43,090 nucleotides of DNA from Opitutia bacterium (lineage in GTDB: Bacteria > Verrucomicrobiota > Verrucomicrobiia > Opitutales > Opitutaceae), in the NCBI GenBank assembly GCA_947453695.1, contig CANGHW010000005.1, positions 1-43,090 of the forward strand, read 5' to 3'. Position 1 is the first letter of the stretch. Each line of letters begins with the position of its first letter. Shown piece by piece: positions 25,996-33,601 of this stretch. The notes beneath the pieces are model-generated. The model made no database searches. It saw nothing but the letters and a program-made list of their open reading frames with translations, and was not told the origin of the DNA. The translations under genes and the position numbers were made by a program.

Positions 25996-27344
25996 GCGGC
26001 GTTGCGTGAACGGAAAGGCAGCACGGCGCGAATCGTCGTGCCCTGACCGGCCGCGGATTCGATCGTGAGGTTTCCCCCCACCATTTCGATCCGCTCCCGC
26101 ATGCCGAGCAGCCCGAGACGTTTGTTGGTTTTGGCGGCCAGCGTTTGCTCGACGGGAAAAGATTTTCCGTTGTCCCTCACCTCCATGCAAATGGTGCGCG
26201 AGATCCGGCTGATGCCCACATCGACGAGGCTAGCCTGCGCGTGGCGCACCACGTTCGTGACTGATTCCTGGACCACCCGGTAAAGCATCGTCCGTTTCCC
26301 GATGTCCAGCGTTTCGATGCCGTCAAAGGTGGTGAGACGGATCTGCAACTTGCTTTCCGCGGCCACGGTTTTCAAATAGGTATGAAGCGCGGGGTTGAGG
26401 CCGAGATCATCCAACACCGCGGGTCGTAATTCCCGGGCAAACTGATGCACCGCAGTGACCGATTTTTCCACGAGTTGCTGGGTCAGGGATATTTTGGCCT
26501 TCAAGGCTTCTGGTCCGAGGGAGGAGGCGCGGCCCAAGGCCCCCAGCTCGACGTTTATGCCGACGAGCGTCTGCACGACCTCATCGTGCAGGTCTCGGCT
26601 GATTTTCCGGCGCTCATCCTCCTGGACGGAAAGAATCTGCCGGGCCAGGTGCTGGAGTTTTTTCTGCATGAGCTGCGAGGCGAGGAACAGCACGCGATAT
26701 TTCTCCCGACCCTGGCTGACCGATTTCACTGACGCTTCCAGCAGCTTGTTTGTGGCGGTGACTTTGGCCGTGCGGATAATCACGAGCTTTTCGAGCCCTT
26801 GGGCATGGGCGGCCAACTGGGCTTGCGCCGCGCGCAGCGCCGCCTCGATTTGCTTGCGGGCGGTGATGTCGCGAATGTTGCACTGGATGACCTCCTTGCC
26901 TTGCTCCAGGTAGAGGTTGCTGACGAATTCCACTTCCAGGCGCTGGCCTGTTTTCGAACTAAGCGGGAGATTCTCATAACGGATGGACCCCTTATGCTTC
27001 AGGGTTCTAAACGCCTGTTGATTCGCCACCTCATCCTTGAGCAGGCCGATCTCCCAGAGCTCTTTTTTGATGAGTTGCTTTCGCGAGTAACCCAACAGCT
27101 TTACGATGTAGGGATTGGCTTCGGTGATTTTTCTCGTCACCGGATCAAGCATCAGGATCCCGTCATCAGCGGCTTCGAAAAGCCGGCGATAGCGTAATTC
27201 CGAACGCTTCAGGACGAACGCCTCCGACCCTGGGGCTGATGCAGCACGTCCGTTGATCGAAGCCTTCCGTTCGATTGCCAAGGGCGTCCCCGTGGTGGCC
27301 GAAAGCGACTTATGGGGTGGGGGGTAACGTTTCGCCATTAACAT
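25992..27344 (-). CDS. PAS-domain sensor histidine kinase, HisKA_3 (NarX/DegS) type
   Basis: A 450-residue cytoplasmic kinase without transmembrane helices. A PAS domain spans about residues 50-165 (YRRLFEAADDGILMLDP, then ANPYIVKLLGYSRKQL, then the PAC-like CNIRDITARKQIE). A coiled helix leads to the HisKA_3 dimerisation domain with phospho-acceptor His253 in RRKISRDLHDEVVQTL. The ATPase domain has RVVQESVTNVVRHA and GLLGMRERIEMVGG. It should phosphorylate the NarL-type regulator encoded by the overlapping downstream gene. The start may be the ATG at 27344 or that at 27338. Which ligand the PAS domain senses cannot be told. Confidence 0.93.
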   Translation of the reverse strand: MLMAKRYPPPHKSLSATTGTPLAIERKASINGRAASAPGSEAFVLKRSELRYRRLFEAADDGILMLDPVTRKITEANPYIVKLLGYSRKQLIKKELWEIGLLKDEVANQQAFRTLKHKGSIRYENLPLSSKTGQRLEVEFVSNLYLEQGKEVIQCNIRDITARKQIEAALRAAQAQLAAHAQGLEKLVIIRTAKVTATNKLLEASVKSVSQGREKYRVLFLASQLMQKKLQHLARQILSVQEDERRKISRDLHDEVVQTLVGINVELGALGRASSLGPEALKAKISLTQQLVEKSVTAVHQFARELRPAVLDDLGLNPALHTYLKTVAAESKLQIRLTTFDGIETLDIGKRTMLYRVVQESVTNVVRHAQASLVDVGISRISRTICMEVRDNGKSFPVEQTLAAKTNKRLGLLGMRERIEMVGGNLTIESAAGQGTTIRAVLPFRSRNAA

Positions 27345-27928
27345 GCAGTCGCCGTCTTGTTCTCGTGGGATAGTCCAGACGCGCCGTCGGTCCGAATTGA
27401 GAAGTGCAGAAGAGTATCGCCACTTGGCGGCAACCGTCTGGCGACCATTAGACAGTATCCGGGAATTCGCTGGTATACGGTATTACCCTACCATCGCGCC
27501 TAAGACGGTTTTGGCCACACGATTGCCCCGCGGAGACGGCGACCACGTCGCGTGGGTCTGCCCAAAAGCAGGGCCGGAAGTCCTCCGCCAATCACGTCGT
27601 CTCGGGTGGGCCTGAGAGGGTCAGGTCGCGACGTTTGAGTAAATTAGTAACGTGCGCTGCGTGGTGTTGAGCATCTACAACGAGGACGGCTTTCGGGTGT
27701 GCCGGTTAAGGGTAGCTTCGGTCCGGGTCGCTGGGATCATTTCGTTGCGCCCCGGCGCTCGACCACGCAGGGCGCGGATTGAACGAATAGAGGCCGGACG
27801 CTCGCGCGAAACATCCGTGCGCTTCGTGTAATCCGTTGTCGACTGGTTGCGAGGGGGCCGCGGTCGCCGTTCGCAGGGCGAACCTCCGAGGGCGGTCTGC
27901 CGTGTTTGCCGGGTATTCCGTGGGCAGT
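27345..27928. other. Gene-free interval upstream of the two-component operon
   Basis: About 580 bases with no convincing coding sequence, RNA gene or strong terminator. It separates the start of the PAS kinase gene from the end of the metallopeptidase gene, both on the minus strand, so it should hold the promoter of the kinase-regulator operon. Short frames on the plus strand (for example 27652-27840) do not extend into a recognisable protein. Confidence 0.5.
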
Positions 27929-28981
27929 TCAGGCATCAAACCACACGTGTGGGAAGAGGGGGCGGACTTGGCCAGCGCCGATGAGATCGCGGGCGAGGCG
28001 GTAGTTTTGGGTTTCGTGGCGGAGTTTGCCGGCGACGAGGGCCGGACTGATCTCCAGGGTGGCCGCGAGGGCGTTGATGGCCTCGGGCGTGGGCTCGGTC
28101 AGGACGGTGGACTTGGTCCACGCGGTGGTGGGCACGAGGGCTTCGCCAGCGAGGGTGTCAGCTTCCTGTTCGAGCGCGTCGCCGGTGGCGTCGAGGTCGT
28201 CGAAAATGTCTTCGCGCGTGCCAGCGTGGAGGTGGTGGCGCGCGTGCATGAGTTCGTGGAGGAGCACGAACCAGAAATTATCTGTGCGGTTGTGGCGCAA
28301 GGTGAGTCCGATCACGGGACCATCGGCGGAGAGCAGGGCGGCGCCATCGAGATGGGTGCCGGGCAGGTGCGGCTCGATGATGACGGGGAGGCCGACAAGG
28401 GCGAGGTGGTCGATGGCGCGGAGCGGGCCATCGGCGAAGCGGCTGAGGCGGACGAGCTCGGCCTGCCAGACAGGCGTGAGCGCGTCGGCAGCGTAGGGGC
28501 AGCGGCGGGCGGTGCGGGCGAGGAGGAGCACACGGCATTGCCACGCGAGGAGGGCGGGTGGATTCGTCACGCCGCCGGTGCGAACTTTCTGCCGCTGGAG
28601 CGAGAGCACCGGCTCTGGGATGGCTTGTCGTATAAAGCCGGCGACGAGGGGCTCGGCCTGAGCGCGGGCAGCGGCCAGGGTGCCGGTAAATTGCGGAAAC
28701 CAGCCGCGCTTAAACATCTCCGTGAAAGGAAACTCGGCCCAGGCGGGCGACGGTGTAGCGGGAGGGGCAACTGCAGCCGGCCTCGCGGACCGCGCGGCGA
28801 GGCGAGCGGCGAACGCGTGGCGGCGCGCCTCAATGCGGCGGTCCAGACCGCTGACGTCGGCGCCTTGCATGGTGAGCCAGGCGTCCAGTTCGGCTTCGGA
28901 CATGGCGTCGATCATCGCCGGGGTCGGCACAGCGGTGGCCGACAAAAATGCAAATGCCTCGTGGCGTGGTTCCGATTTCAT
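27929..28981 (-). CDS. HigA-type ImmA/IrrE metallopeptidase without a recognisable HTH
   Basis: A 350-residue protein whose C-terminal two thirds match the ImmA/IrrE zinc-peptidase part of HigA-like XRE regulators: FPFTEMFKRGWF, PPALLAWQCRVLLLA, DGPLRAIDHLALVGLPV, EPHLPGTHLDGAA, then the zinc motif HELMH at 242-246 with ALEQEADTLAGEALVP supplying the third ligand, and ISPALVAGKLRHE. In that family the N-terminus usually carries an XRE helix-turn-helix; here residues 1-80 show none and are partly Ala/Pro-rich. ImmA/IrrE peptidases typically cut repressors or act in stress responses. The ATG at 28981 overlaps the stop of the sigma-like gene upstream (ATGA), so the two are translationally coupled. 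The substrate is unknown; the co-encoded protein is a candidate. Confidence 0.85.
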   Translation of the reverse strand: MKSEPRHEAFAFLSATAVPTPAMIDAMSEAELDAWLTMQGADVSGLDRRIEARRHAFAARLAARSARPAAVAPPATPSPAWAEFPFTEMFKRGWFPQFTGTLAAARAQAEPLVAGFIRQAIPEPVLSLQRQKVRTGGVTNPPALLAWQCRVLLLARTARRCPYAADALTPVWQAELVRLSRFADGPLRAIDHLALVGLPVIIEPHLPGTHLDGAALLSADGPVIGLTLRHNRTDNFWFVLLHELMHARHHLHAGTREDIFDDLDATGDALEQEADTLAGEALVPTTAWTKSTVLTEPTPEAINALAATLEISPALVAGKLRHETQNYRLARDLIGAGQVRPLFPHVWFDA

Positions 28982-29664
28982 GGTGAGTTCCTGGCGGAGG
29001 GGCGATCGGGGGTGCGGCTCGGGCGCGGCGCAGCCGGAGCGGAGCGAGCTGGCGTAGGTGTGAGGTCGGCCTCGACGGTGCGCACGAGGTGGAGAAATTT
29101 TCGTTTGAGACGTTTCAGGCCGGCGTCGAAGGCGGGTGGGGTGAGCTGCGCGTGGCGGCAAATATCGGCGTAGTCGCGGTGGCCGGCGGCGACGGCGCGG
29201 CAGATGAGCCCGACCTCGGGATCGTCGCGCCCCTCGGCTTGCAGGCGATCGAGGACTTGCGCGCAAAAGGCAAAATCGTCGGCGATGAGGAGGCGTTCCA
29301 CAGCACTCGTCTCCGTCGGGTCCGTTTGCTGGTGATACACGGCGGTGGCTTGTTCGTTGCCGTCGACGCGCACTGTGCGGGCCTGCTGCGCCGATTTGGC
29401 GAGAGAGTGGACGTGATTGCGGATGTGGCTGCGAAGCCTGAAATAGGTAGCTGGGCCGATCTCGGCGCTTTCGGCGAAGGCGCGTTCGAAGGCCACATTC
29501 ACGACTTCCTCAGGGTCCCACTGTCGCAGCACCACGCGGGCTGCGCTATCGCCACCATAGGTGTCCAGCATCGAACGCGCGAGCACAACGAGCCGTTTGT
29601 AGGCGGCGGTGAAGCCGCCTTGGGCCGTGAACACGTGGTCGAGCGCCGCGGGGTCGGCTGACAT
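28978..29664 (-). CDS. ECF sigma factor-like protein (divergent)
   Basis: A 228-residue soluble protein. Residues 20-95 resemble sigma region 2 (AAYKRLVVLARSML, then DPEEVVNVAFERAFAES in place of the usual AEDxxQExFLRxW, then YFRLRSHIRNHV). Residues 145-200 resemble region 4 with a helix-turn-helix (GHRDYADICRHAQLTPPAFDAGLKRLKRKF). A Pro/Ala/Arg-rich tail ends the protein. The ATG at 29664 (MSADPAALDH) is chosen; the upstream open frame lacks protein-like composition. The assignment rests on pattern and layout, not on a strong motif, and a DNA-binding regulator that is not a sigma factor is possible. It is the first gene of an operon with the metallopeptidase and is divergent from the gene at 30050. 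Confidence 0.62.
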   Translation of the reverse strand: MSADPAALDHVFTAQGGFTAAYKRLVVLARSMLDTYGGDSAARVVLRQWDPEEVVNVAFERAFAESAEIGPATYFRLRSHIRNHVHSLAKSAQQARTVRVDGNEQATAVYHQQTDPTETSAVERLLIADDFAFCAQVLDRLQAEGRDDPEVGLICRAVAAGHRDYADICRHAQLTPPAFDAGLKRLKRKFLHLVRTVEADLTPTPARSAPAAPRPSRTPDRPSARNSP

Positions 29665-30049
29665 GGTGGCGCGACGCTGGCCGGGACGTTTTGTGGTGTC
29701 CAAACCATTTAACGGTGAGCAGACGGGCAAAAGTGAAGACGTGGTGAATCGCGCAGGTCTGCGTAAATGAGTGAGATGCGAGAATTGTGGAAAAAAGTGC
29801 AGAAAAAACGGCGGCGACGTCGTTCGCCAGTCCCATGTATATATGCACACGCACACACCACTTCAATGGAGCCGGCCTCACGGCGGCGCCCGGAGCACGC
29901 AAAGCGCGCCGACTCACGGGCGAGCGTCCATGCCACGGCGAGCCGGTGTGTCGTCTGCCAGTCCACTGCGGCCTCCGGGGTCGCCCATCCCTTTCCTGCC
30001 CATGACGGGCAGGAACTCGTAAAGCAAAGTTAGAGATACTCGATATACC
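29665..30049. other. Divergent regulatory interval with an AT-rich island
   Basis: About 385 bases between two divergent start codons. It contains an AT-rich island with a TATATA core and an alternating CA tract (about 29836-29860), unusual in this GC-rich DNA, and two short A runs at 29792-29809. Promoters for both directions must lie here, but no clear consensus pair was found. Open frames across it have no protein-like composition. Confidence 0.5.
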
Positions 30050-30829
30050 ATGAAAGCCCTCCAATACCGCAAGGTAGCCAGGTCCAGTGCCCTCGTGGCG
30101 CTGTTTTCCACCCGCACGGAAACGAGCAGCATTACCGGTCTCCCGGAAGCGCTGGCTGCGTTTGTAACCCAACTCGACCTCGTCGAGACCTTGGCCGAGC
30201 GCCAAGCCCAACCGCTCGAAGTGATCTTCCAAGAACGCGACCGGGCGTTTACCGATCTGCAGACCGCCGCCCTGGCGATCTCGGGTCAGGTTTACGCCTA
30301 CGCGATCCGCACGGGGCGGCAGAGTCTCGCCCTGAACGGGCACCTGAAGAGAGGTGATCTTGACCGGGTGCGCCACATCGAACGCGTGCGGACCAGCCAG
30401 CGGGTGCACGACGCCATCGCGGAGGTGTTGGAGTCCATCCCGGAGTCCGGCGTGACCGCGCCGATGCTCGCCGGGCTGCAAACCAACATCGACCAAGCCC
30501 GCAGCTTTGTCACGGCGCCGCGGTCGACGGTCGTGGAGAAGGCGACGGCGACGACGCTGCTCGCCGAGGCGATTCGCGACCTGCATGCGATCATGAAGAA
30601 GCAGATCGATCCGCTCCTCGTCCCCTGCGAAGTGACGCATCGGGAGTTCTGGCTGCAGTATCGCGCGGCGCGCAAGGCCATCGCGGCTCCGGGTGCATTC
30701 GCCGAGGGGGACGCAGAAGACGCGATCACGACCTCCACCACGGCCGCGACGCCGGCGACGGGGACGACGCCGACCGCGGCCTCGGCCGGGGCGGTGACGC
30801 CAGCGGCCGGCATGGCCGCCGCGGCGTGA
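30050..30829 (+). CDS. Uncharacterised helical protein
   Basis: A 259-residue protein, almost wholly alpha-helical by composition, with no signal peptide and no catalytic motif that I recognise. Residues 1-220 contain ITGLPEALAAFVTQLDLVETL and AALAISGQVYAYA, and resemble uncharacterised proteins I recall from Bacteroidetes and Verrucomicrobia, where such genes can occur in several copies. The last 40 residues are low-complexity Ala/Thr/Pro. It is divergent from the sigma-like/metallopeptidase operon and is followed by a strong terminator, so it is a single-gene unit. No Shine-Dalgarno sequence precedes the ATG; GATATACC lies directly before it. The function is unknown. Confidence 0.8.
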   Translation: MKALQYRKVARSSALVALFSTRTETSSITGLPEALAAFVTQLDLVETLAERQAQPLEVIFQERDRAFTDLQTAALAISGQVYAYAIRTGRQSLALNGHLKRGDLDRVRHIERVRTSQRVHDAIAEVLESIPESGVTAPMLAGLQTNIDQARSFVTAPRSTVVEKATATTLLAEAIRDLHAIMKKQIDPLLVPCEVTHREFWLQYRAARKAIAAPGAFAEGDAEDAITTSTTAATPATGTTPTAASAGAVTPAAGMAAAA

Positions 30830-30869
30830 GCCGCGGGACCGAGACGGAAGCGAGGTGACAGTGCAGCAA

Positions 30870-30907
30870 GGGGCGGGGTCGTGAGACCCCGCCCTTTTTT
30901 GTTTTTT
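30870..30907 (+). terminator. Rho-independent terminator after the gene at 30050-30829
   Basis: A perfect 10-bp stem (GGGCGGGGTC / GACCCCGCCC) with a GTGA loop is followed by T6-G-T6. It begins 41 bases after the stop codon. Stem and GTGA loop resemble the arms of the nearby REP-like element. Confidence 0.92.
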
Positions 30908-30977
30908 GGGTGCGACGAGATGGAGAGCGGCGGGGGAGGGCGGAGCGGATTGCTGGCGCTCGCGGCCACGGGGTCGG

Positions 30978-31051
30978 GTAGCCCTGCTCGTGAGAGCAGG
31001 GAGGGGAGGCGGGGTGCGGTTTTTTGTCCCGCCTCTCACGAGGCGGGCTAC
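30978..31051. repeat. REP-like paired palindrome, family A, copy 2
   Basis: Left arm GTAG then CCCTGCTC-GTGA-GAGCAGGG (30978-31001); right arm, on the minus strand, GTAG then CCCGCCTC-GTGA-GAGGCGGG (31028-31051). Both arms are identical to copy 1 at 20627-20711 except for the GTAG/GTGG head, whereas the spacer differs in sequence and length (24 against 35 bases). It lies between the terminator at 30870 and the start of the PSD-type gene. The open frame of that gene runs back through it, which is one reason to place the start downstream. Confidence 0.82.
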
Positions 31052-31123
31052 GGGGAGAGGGACGGCGGGGAAACTGGTTTTTGGGGCGCAACCGGGACCG
31101 GGTGCGGAGCGTCTGTCCCCGCG

Positions 31124-33601
31124 ATGCTGCGCCCCACCTCGTTTCTTCATGTATTTTCCCGTTGGCGGGGTTCGGTAGGGGTGGGTTTGGTGCTCGGAGC
31201 CGTAGGCGCCGGCGCGGCGGAGTCCCCGGTGGCTGGTTTTAAGCAGGAAATCCAGCCGCTCCTTGCGAAATATTGCTACGATTGCCACGCGGACGGGGTG
31301 AACAAGGGCAAGGTCGCATTCGATACCTTTGCGTCTGATGCAGATGTGCTGTCGCGGCACGATCTCTGGCTCGCGACCCTGAAGAATGTGCGGTCGGGGA
31401 TCATGCCGCCGATTGAGGACGGTGCGGCGCGGCCCACGGCGGAGGAGATCGCGAAGATCGAGCGCTGGATCAAATACGGAGCCTTTGCCCTGAATCCGGC
31501 GGCGCCTGATCCGGGCCGGGTGACGGTCCGCCGCCTCAATCGCACGGAATACCGCAACACCATCAATGACCTGCTGGGCGTGGAGTTTAACAGCGAGGTG
31601 GAGTTTCCGCCGGACGATACCGGCAACGGCTTCGACAATATCGGTGATGTCCTGACGATCTCGCCGCTGCACTTGGAGAAATACCTCGCGGCGGCGGAGA
31701 CGATCGTCGACCGCGCCGTGCCCAAGGTCGCGCGCATCATGCCGGAGCAATCAGCGATCGGTAAGGAATTCCGGTCGACGCAAGGCGGCGGCACTGGCGA
31801 ACGGATGCTCGTGACCAAGCCGGCGACGGTGGCGCATACGTTTCGCGTGCCCGAGGCGGAGACGTATGGCGTGACGGCGGAGCTGGAGATTCGCGGCTCC
31901 TTTGATTTCGACCCCGGCCGTGGCACGCTCATCGCGCGGCTCGATGGCGCGGAGTGGTTTCGGGAAGACGTGGCGTGGCAGGAGCGGAAGGTCCACACCC
32001 GCACGCGCGAGGTGACGTGGTCGGCCGGCGCGCATGTGGTGCAATTTGAAATCGTGCCGCGCGCCGCGGAGCCGGGCGAGGCGCCGGCACCTGTGCGCGA
32101 ACAATCGGTGCCAGGCGCCACGAGCGTCACGGTGCGGGTGGCCTCGGTCTCCGTGAAGGGGCCGCTCGATCCCACGCATTGGAAAGCGCCGGCCAACTAC
32201 GCGCGTTTCTTTCCGCAGGGACCGGCGCCGGCCGGGGCGGCGGCGCGCGAGACCTATGCGCGGAGTTTGCTGCGGGACTTTGCCACGCGGGCCTACCGGC
32301 GGCCGGTGACGGACCAGGATGTGGCGCGCCTGACGACTTTGGCCCGGGCGACGTATGATCTGCCCGGCAAGACGTTTGAAGAAGGCGTGGGGCGGGCGAT
32401 GATGGCCGTGCTGGCCTCGCCAAAGTTTTTGTTTCGCGTCGAGGCGCCGCTGCCGGGCAACGATGCGATCGCGGCGCTGGACGACTATTCGCTGGCCTCG
32501 CGGCTCTCGTATTTCCTGTGGTCGACGATGCCGGACGAAGAGCTTTTCAAGCTCGCGGCACGCGGTGAACTGCGCGGCCAGGTGAAGGCGCAGGTGGCGC
32601 GGATGCTGGCCGATCCCAAGGCCCAGGCTTTCGTTAAAAACTTCACCGGGCAATGGCTCCAGGTGCGCGATGTGGAATCGGTGCCGATCAATGCGCGAGT
32701 CGTGCTTGGACCGAGCGCGCGGCGGAATCGCGACGGACGCATCGAGTTCAACGGGGCGCAGCGGCGCGCGATGCGGGCCGAGACGGAAATGACCTTCGCC
32801 TACGTGCTGAAGGAAGATCGCAGCGTGCTCGAGCTGATCGAGAGCGACTACACCTTCCTCAATGATGAACTCGCCCGCATCTACGGGCTGCCCGAGGTCG
32901 GCGGCGATGAGCTGCGCCGGGTGACGTTGCCGAAAGACAGTCCGCGGGGCGGCATCCTCACCCAAGGCTCTGTCCTGGTAGTGACCTCCAATCCGACGCG
33001 CACCTCGCCGGTGAAGCGCGGGCTCTTCGTGCTGGAAAACATCCTCGGCACGCCGCCTCCTCCGCCCCCGCCGAATGTCCCGGCGCTGGAAGATGCGGCG
33101 AAAAACTTCGGCGGCCGCGAGCCCACGCTGAGCGAGATGCTGGCCGTGCACCGCGAGAACAAACTGTGCGCCTCGTGCCATTCCCGCATGGATCCGCTCG
33201 GGCTGGCATTTGAAAATTTCAATGCGATGGGTGGCTGGCGCGATCGCGAGGCCCGCCAACCGATCACGGTCGCCGGCCAGTTGGTGACCGGGGAAAAGTT
33301 TAACAGCATCACGGAACTCAAACGTGTCCTGACGCACGAGCGCCGACTCGATGTCTACTGCTGCCTGACCGAAAAGCTGCTGACCTATGCGCTGGGCCGC
33401 GGGCTGGACTATCGCGATACGGAGACGATCGATCAGATCGTCGCGGCCCTGGAGCGTGACGGCGGCAAGATGTCCGCGCTCGTCTACGGCGTGATCGAGT
33501 CCGTGCCGTTTCAAAAGTTGCACCGCGTGACTACGCGCGTTACGTCTGCCCCGTCTGGTTTGGTCCCCACCGCCGTCGCCACCGCCCCTGTCGCCCCATG
33601 A
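31124..33601 (+). CDS. Exported haem-motif PSD protein (DUF1587/DUF1592/DUF1588/DUF1585)
   Basis: An 825-residue exported protein of the planctomycete/verrucomicrobial PSD family. After a signal peptide (VGVGLVLGAVGAGAAES) comes a cytochrome-c-like motif, Cys51-x-x-Cys54-His55 (KYCYDCHADG), then DUF1587 (RRLNRTEYRNTINDLLGVE), a beta-rich carbohydrate-binding-like region, DUF1592 (SYFLWSTMPDEELF), DUF1588 (GGILTQGSVLVVTSNPTRT, then a run of prolines) with a second CxxCH at 682-686 (LCASCHSRMDPLG), and DUF1585 at the C-terminus. The biochemical role is unknown; electron transfer in the periplasm is inferred from the haem motifs. The ATG at 31124 is chosen to give the signal peptide. It overlaps the DUF1552 gene by four bases. 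Confidence 0.92.
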   Translation: MLRPTSFLHVFSRWRGSVGVGLVLGAVGAGAAESPVAGFKQEIQPLLAKYCYDCHADGVNKGKVAFDTFASDADVLSRHDLWLATLKNVRSGIMPPIEDGAARPTAEEIAKIERWIKYGAFALNPAAPDPGRVTVRRLNRTEYRNTINDLLGVEFNSEVEFPPDDTGNGFDNIGDVLTISPLHLEKYLAAAETIVDRAVPKVARIMPEQSAIGKEFRSTQGGGTGERMLVTKPATVAHTFRVPEAETYGVTAELEIRGSFDFDPGRGTLIARLDGAEWFREDVAWQERKVHTRTREVTWSAGAHVVQFEIVPRAAEPGEAPAPVREQSVPGATSVTVRVASVSVKGPLDPTHWKAPANYARFFPQGPAPAGAAARETYARSLLRDFATRAYRRPVTDQDVARLTTLARATYDLPGKTFEEGVGRAMMAVLASPKFLFRVEAPLPGNDAIAALDDYSLASRLSYFLWSTMPDEELFKLAARGELRGQVKAQVARMLADPKAQAFVKNFTGQWLQVRDVESVPINARVVLGPSARRNRDGRIEFNGAQRRAMRAETEMTFAYVLKEDRSVLELIESDYTFLNDELARIYGLPEVGGDELRRVTLPKDSPRGGILTQGSVLVVTSNPTRTSPVKRGLFVLENILGTPPPPPPPNVPALEDAAKNFGGREPTLSEMLAVHRENKLCASCHSRMDPLGLAFENFNAMGGWRDREARQPITVAGQLVTGEKFNSITELKRVLTHERRLDVYCCLTEKLLTYALGRGLDYRDTETIDQIVAALERDGGKMSALVYGVIESVPFQKLHRVTTRVTSAPSGLVPTAVATAPVAP

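Noticed and set aside
27652..27840. A short plus-strand frame containing SIYNEDGFRVCR, reminiscent of the end of formylglycine-generating-enzyme-like proteins
   Set aside because: The resemblance covers about ten residues; no upstream part of such a gene is present and the continuation is not protein-like.
30881..31123. An 81-codon N-terminal extension of the PSD-type protein
   Set aside because: It would run through the terminator stem and the REP-like element and would hide the clear signal peptide that begins at 31124.
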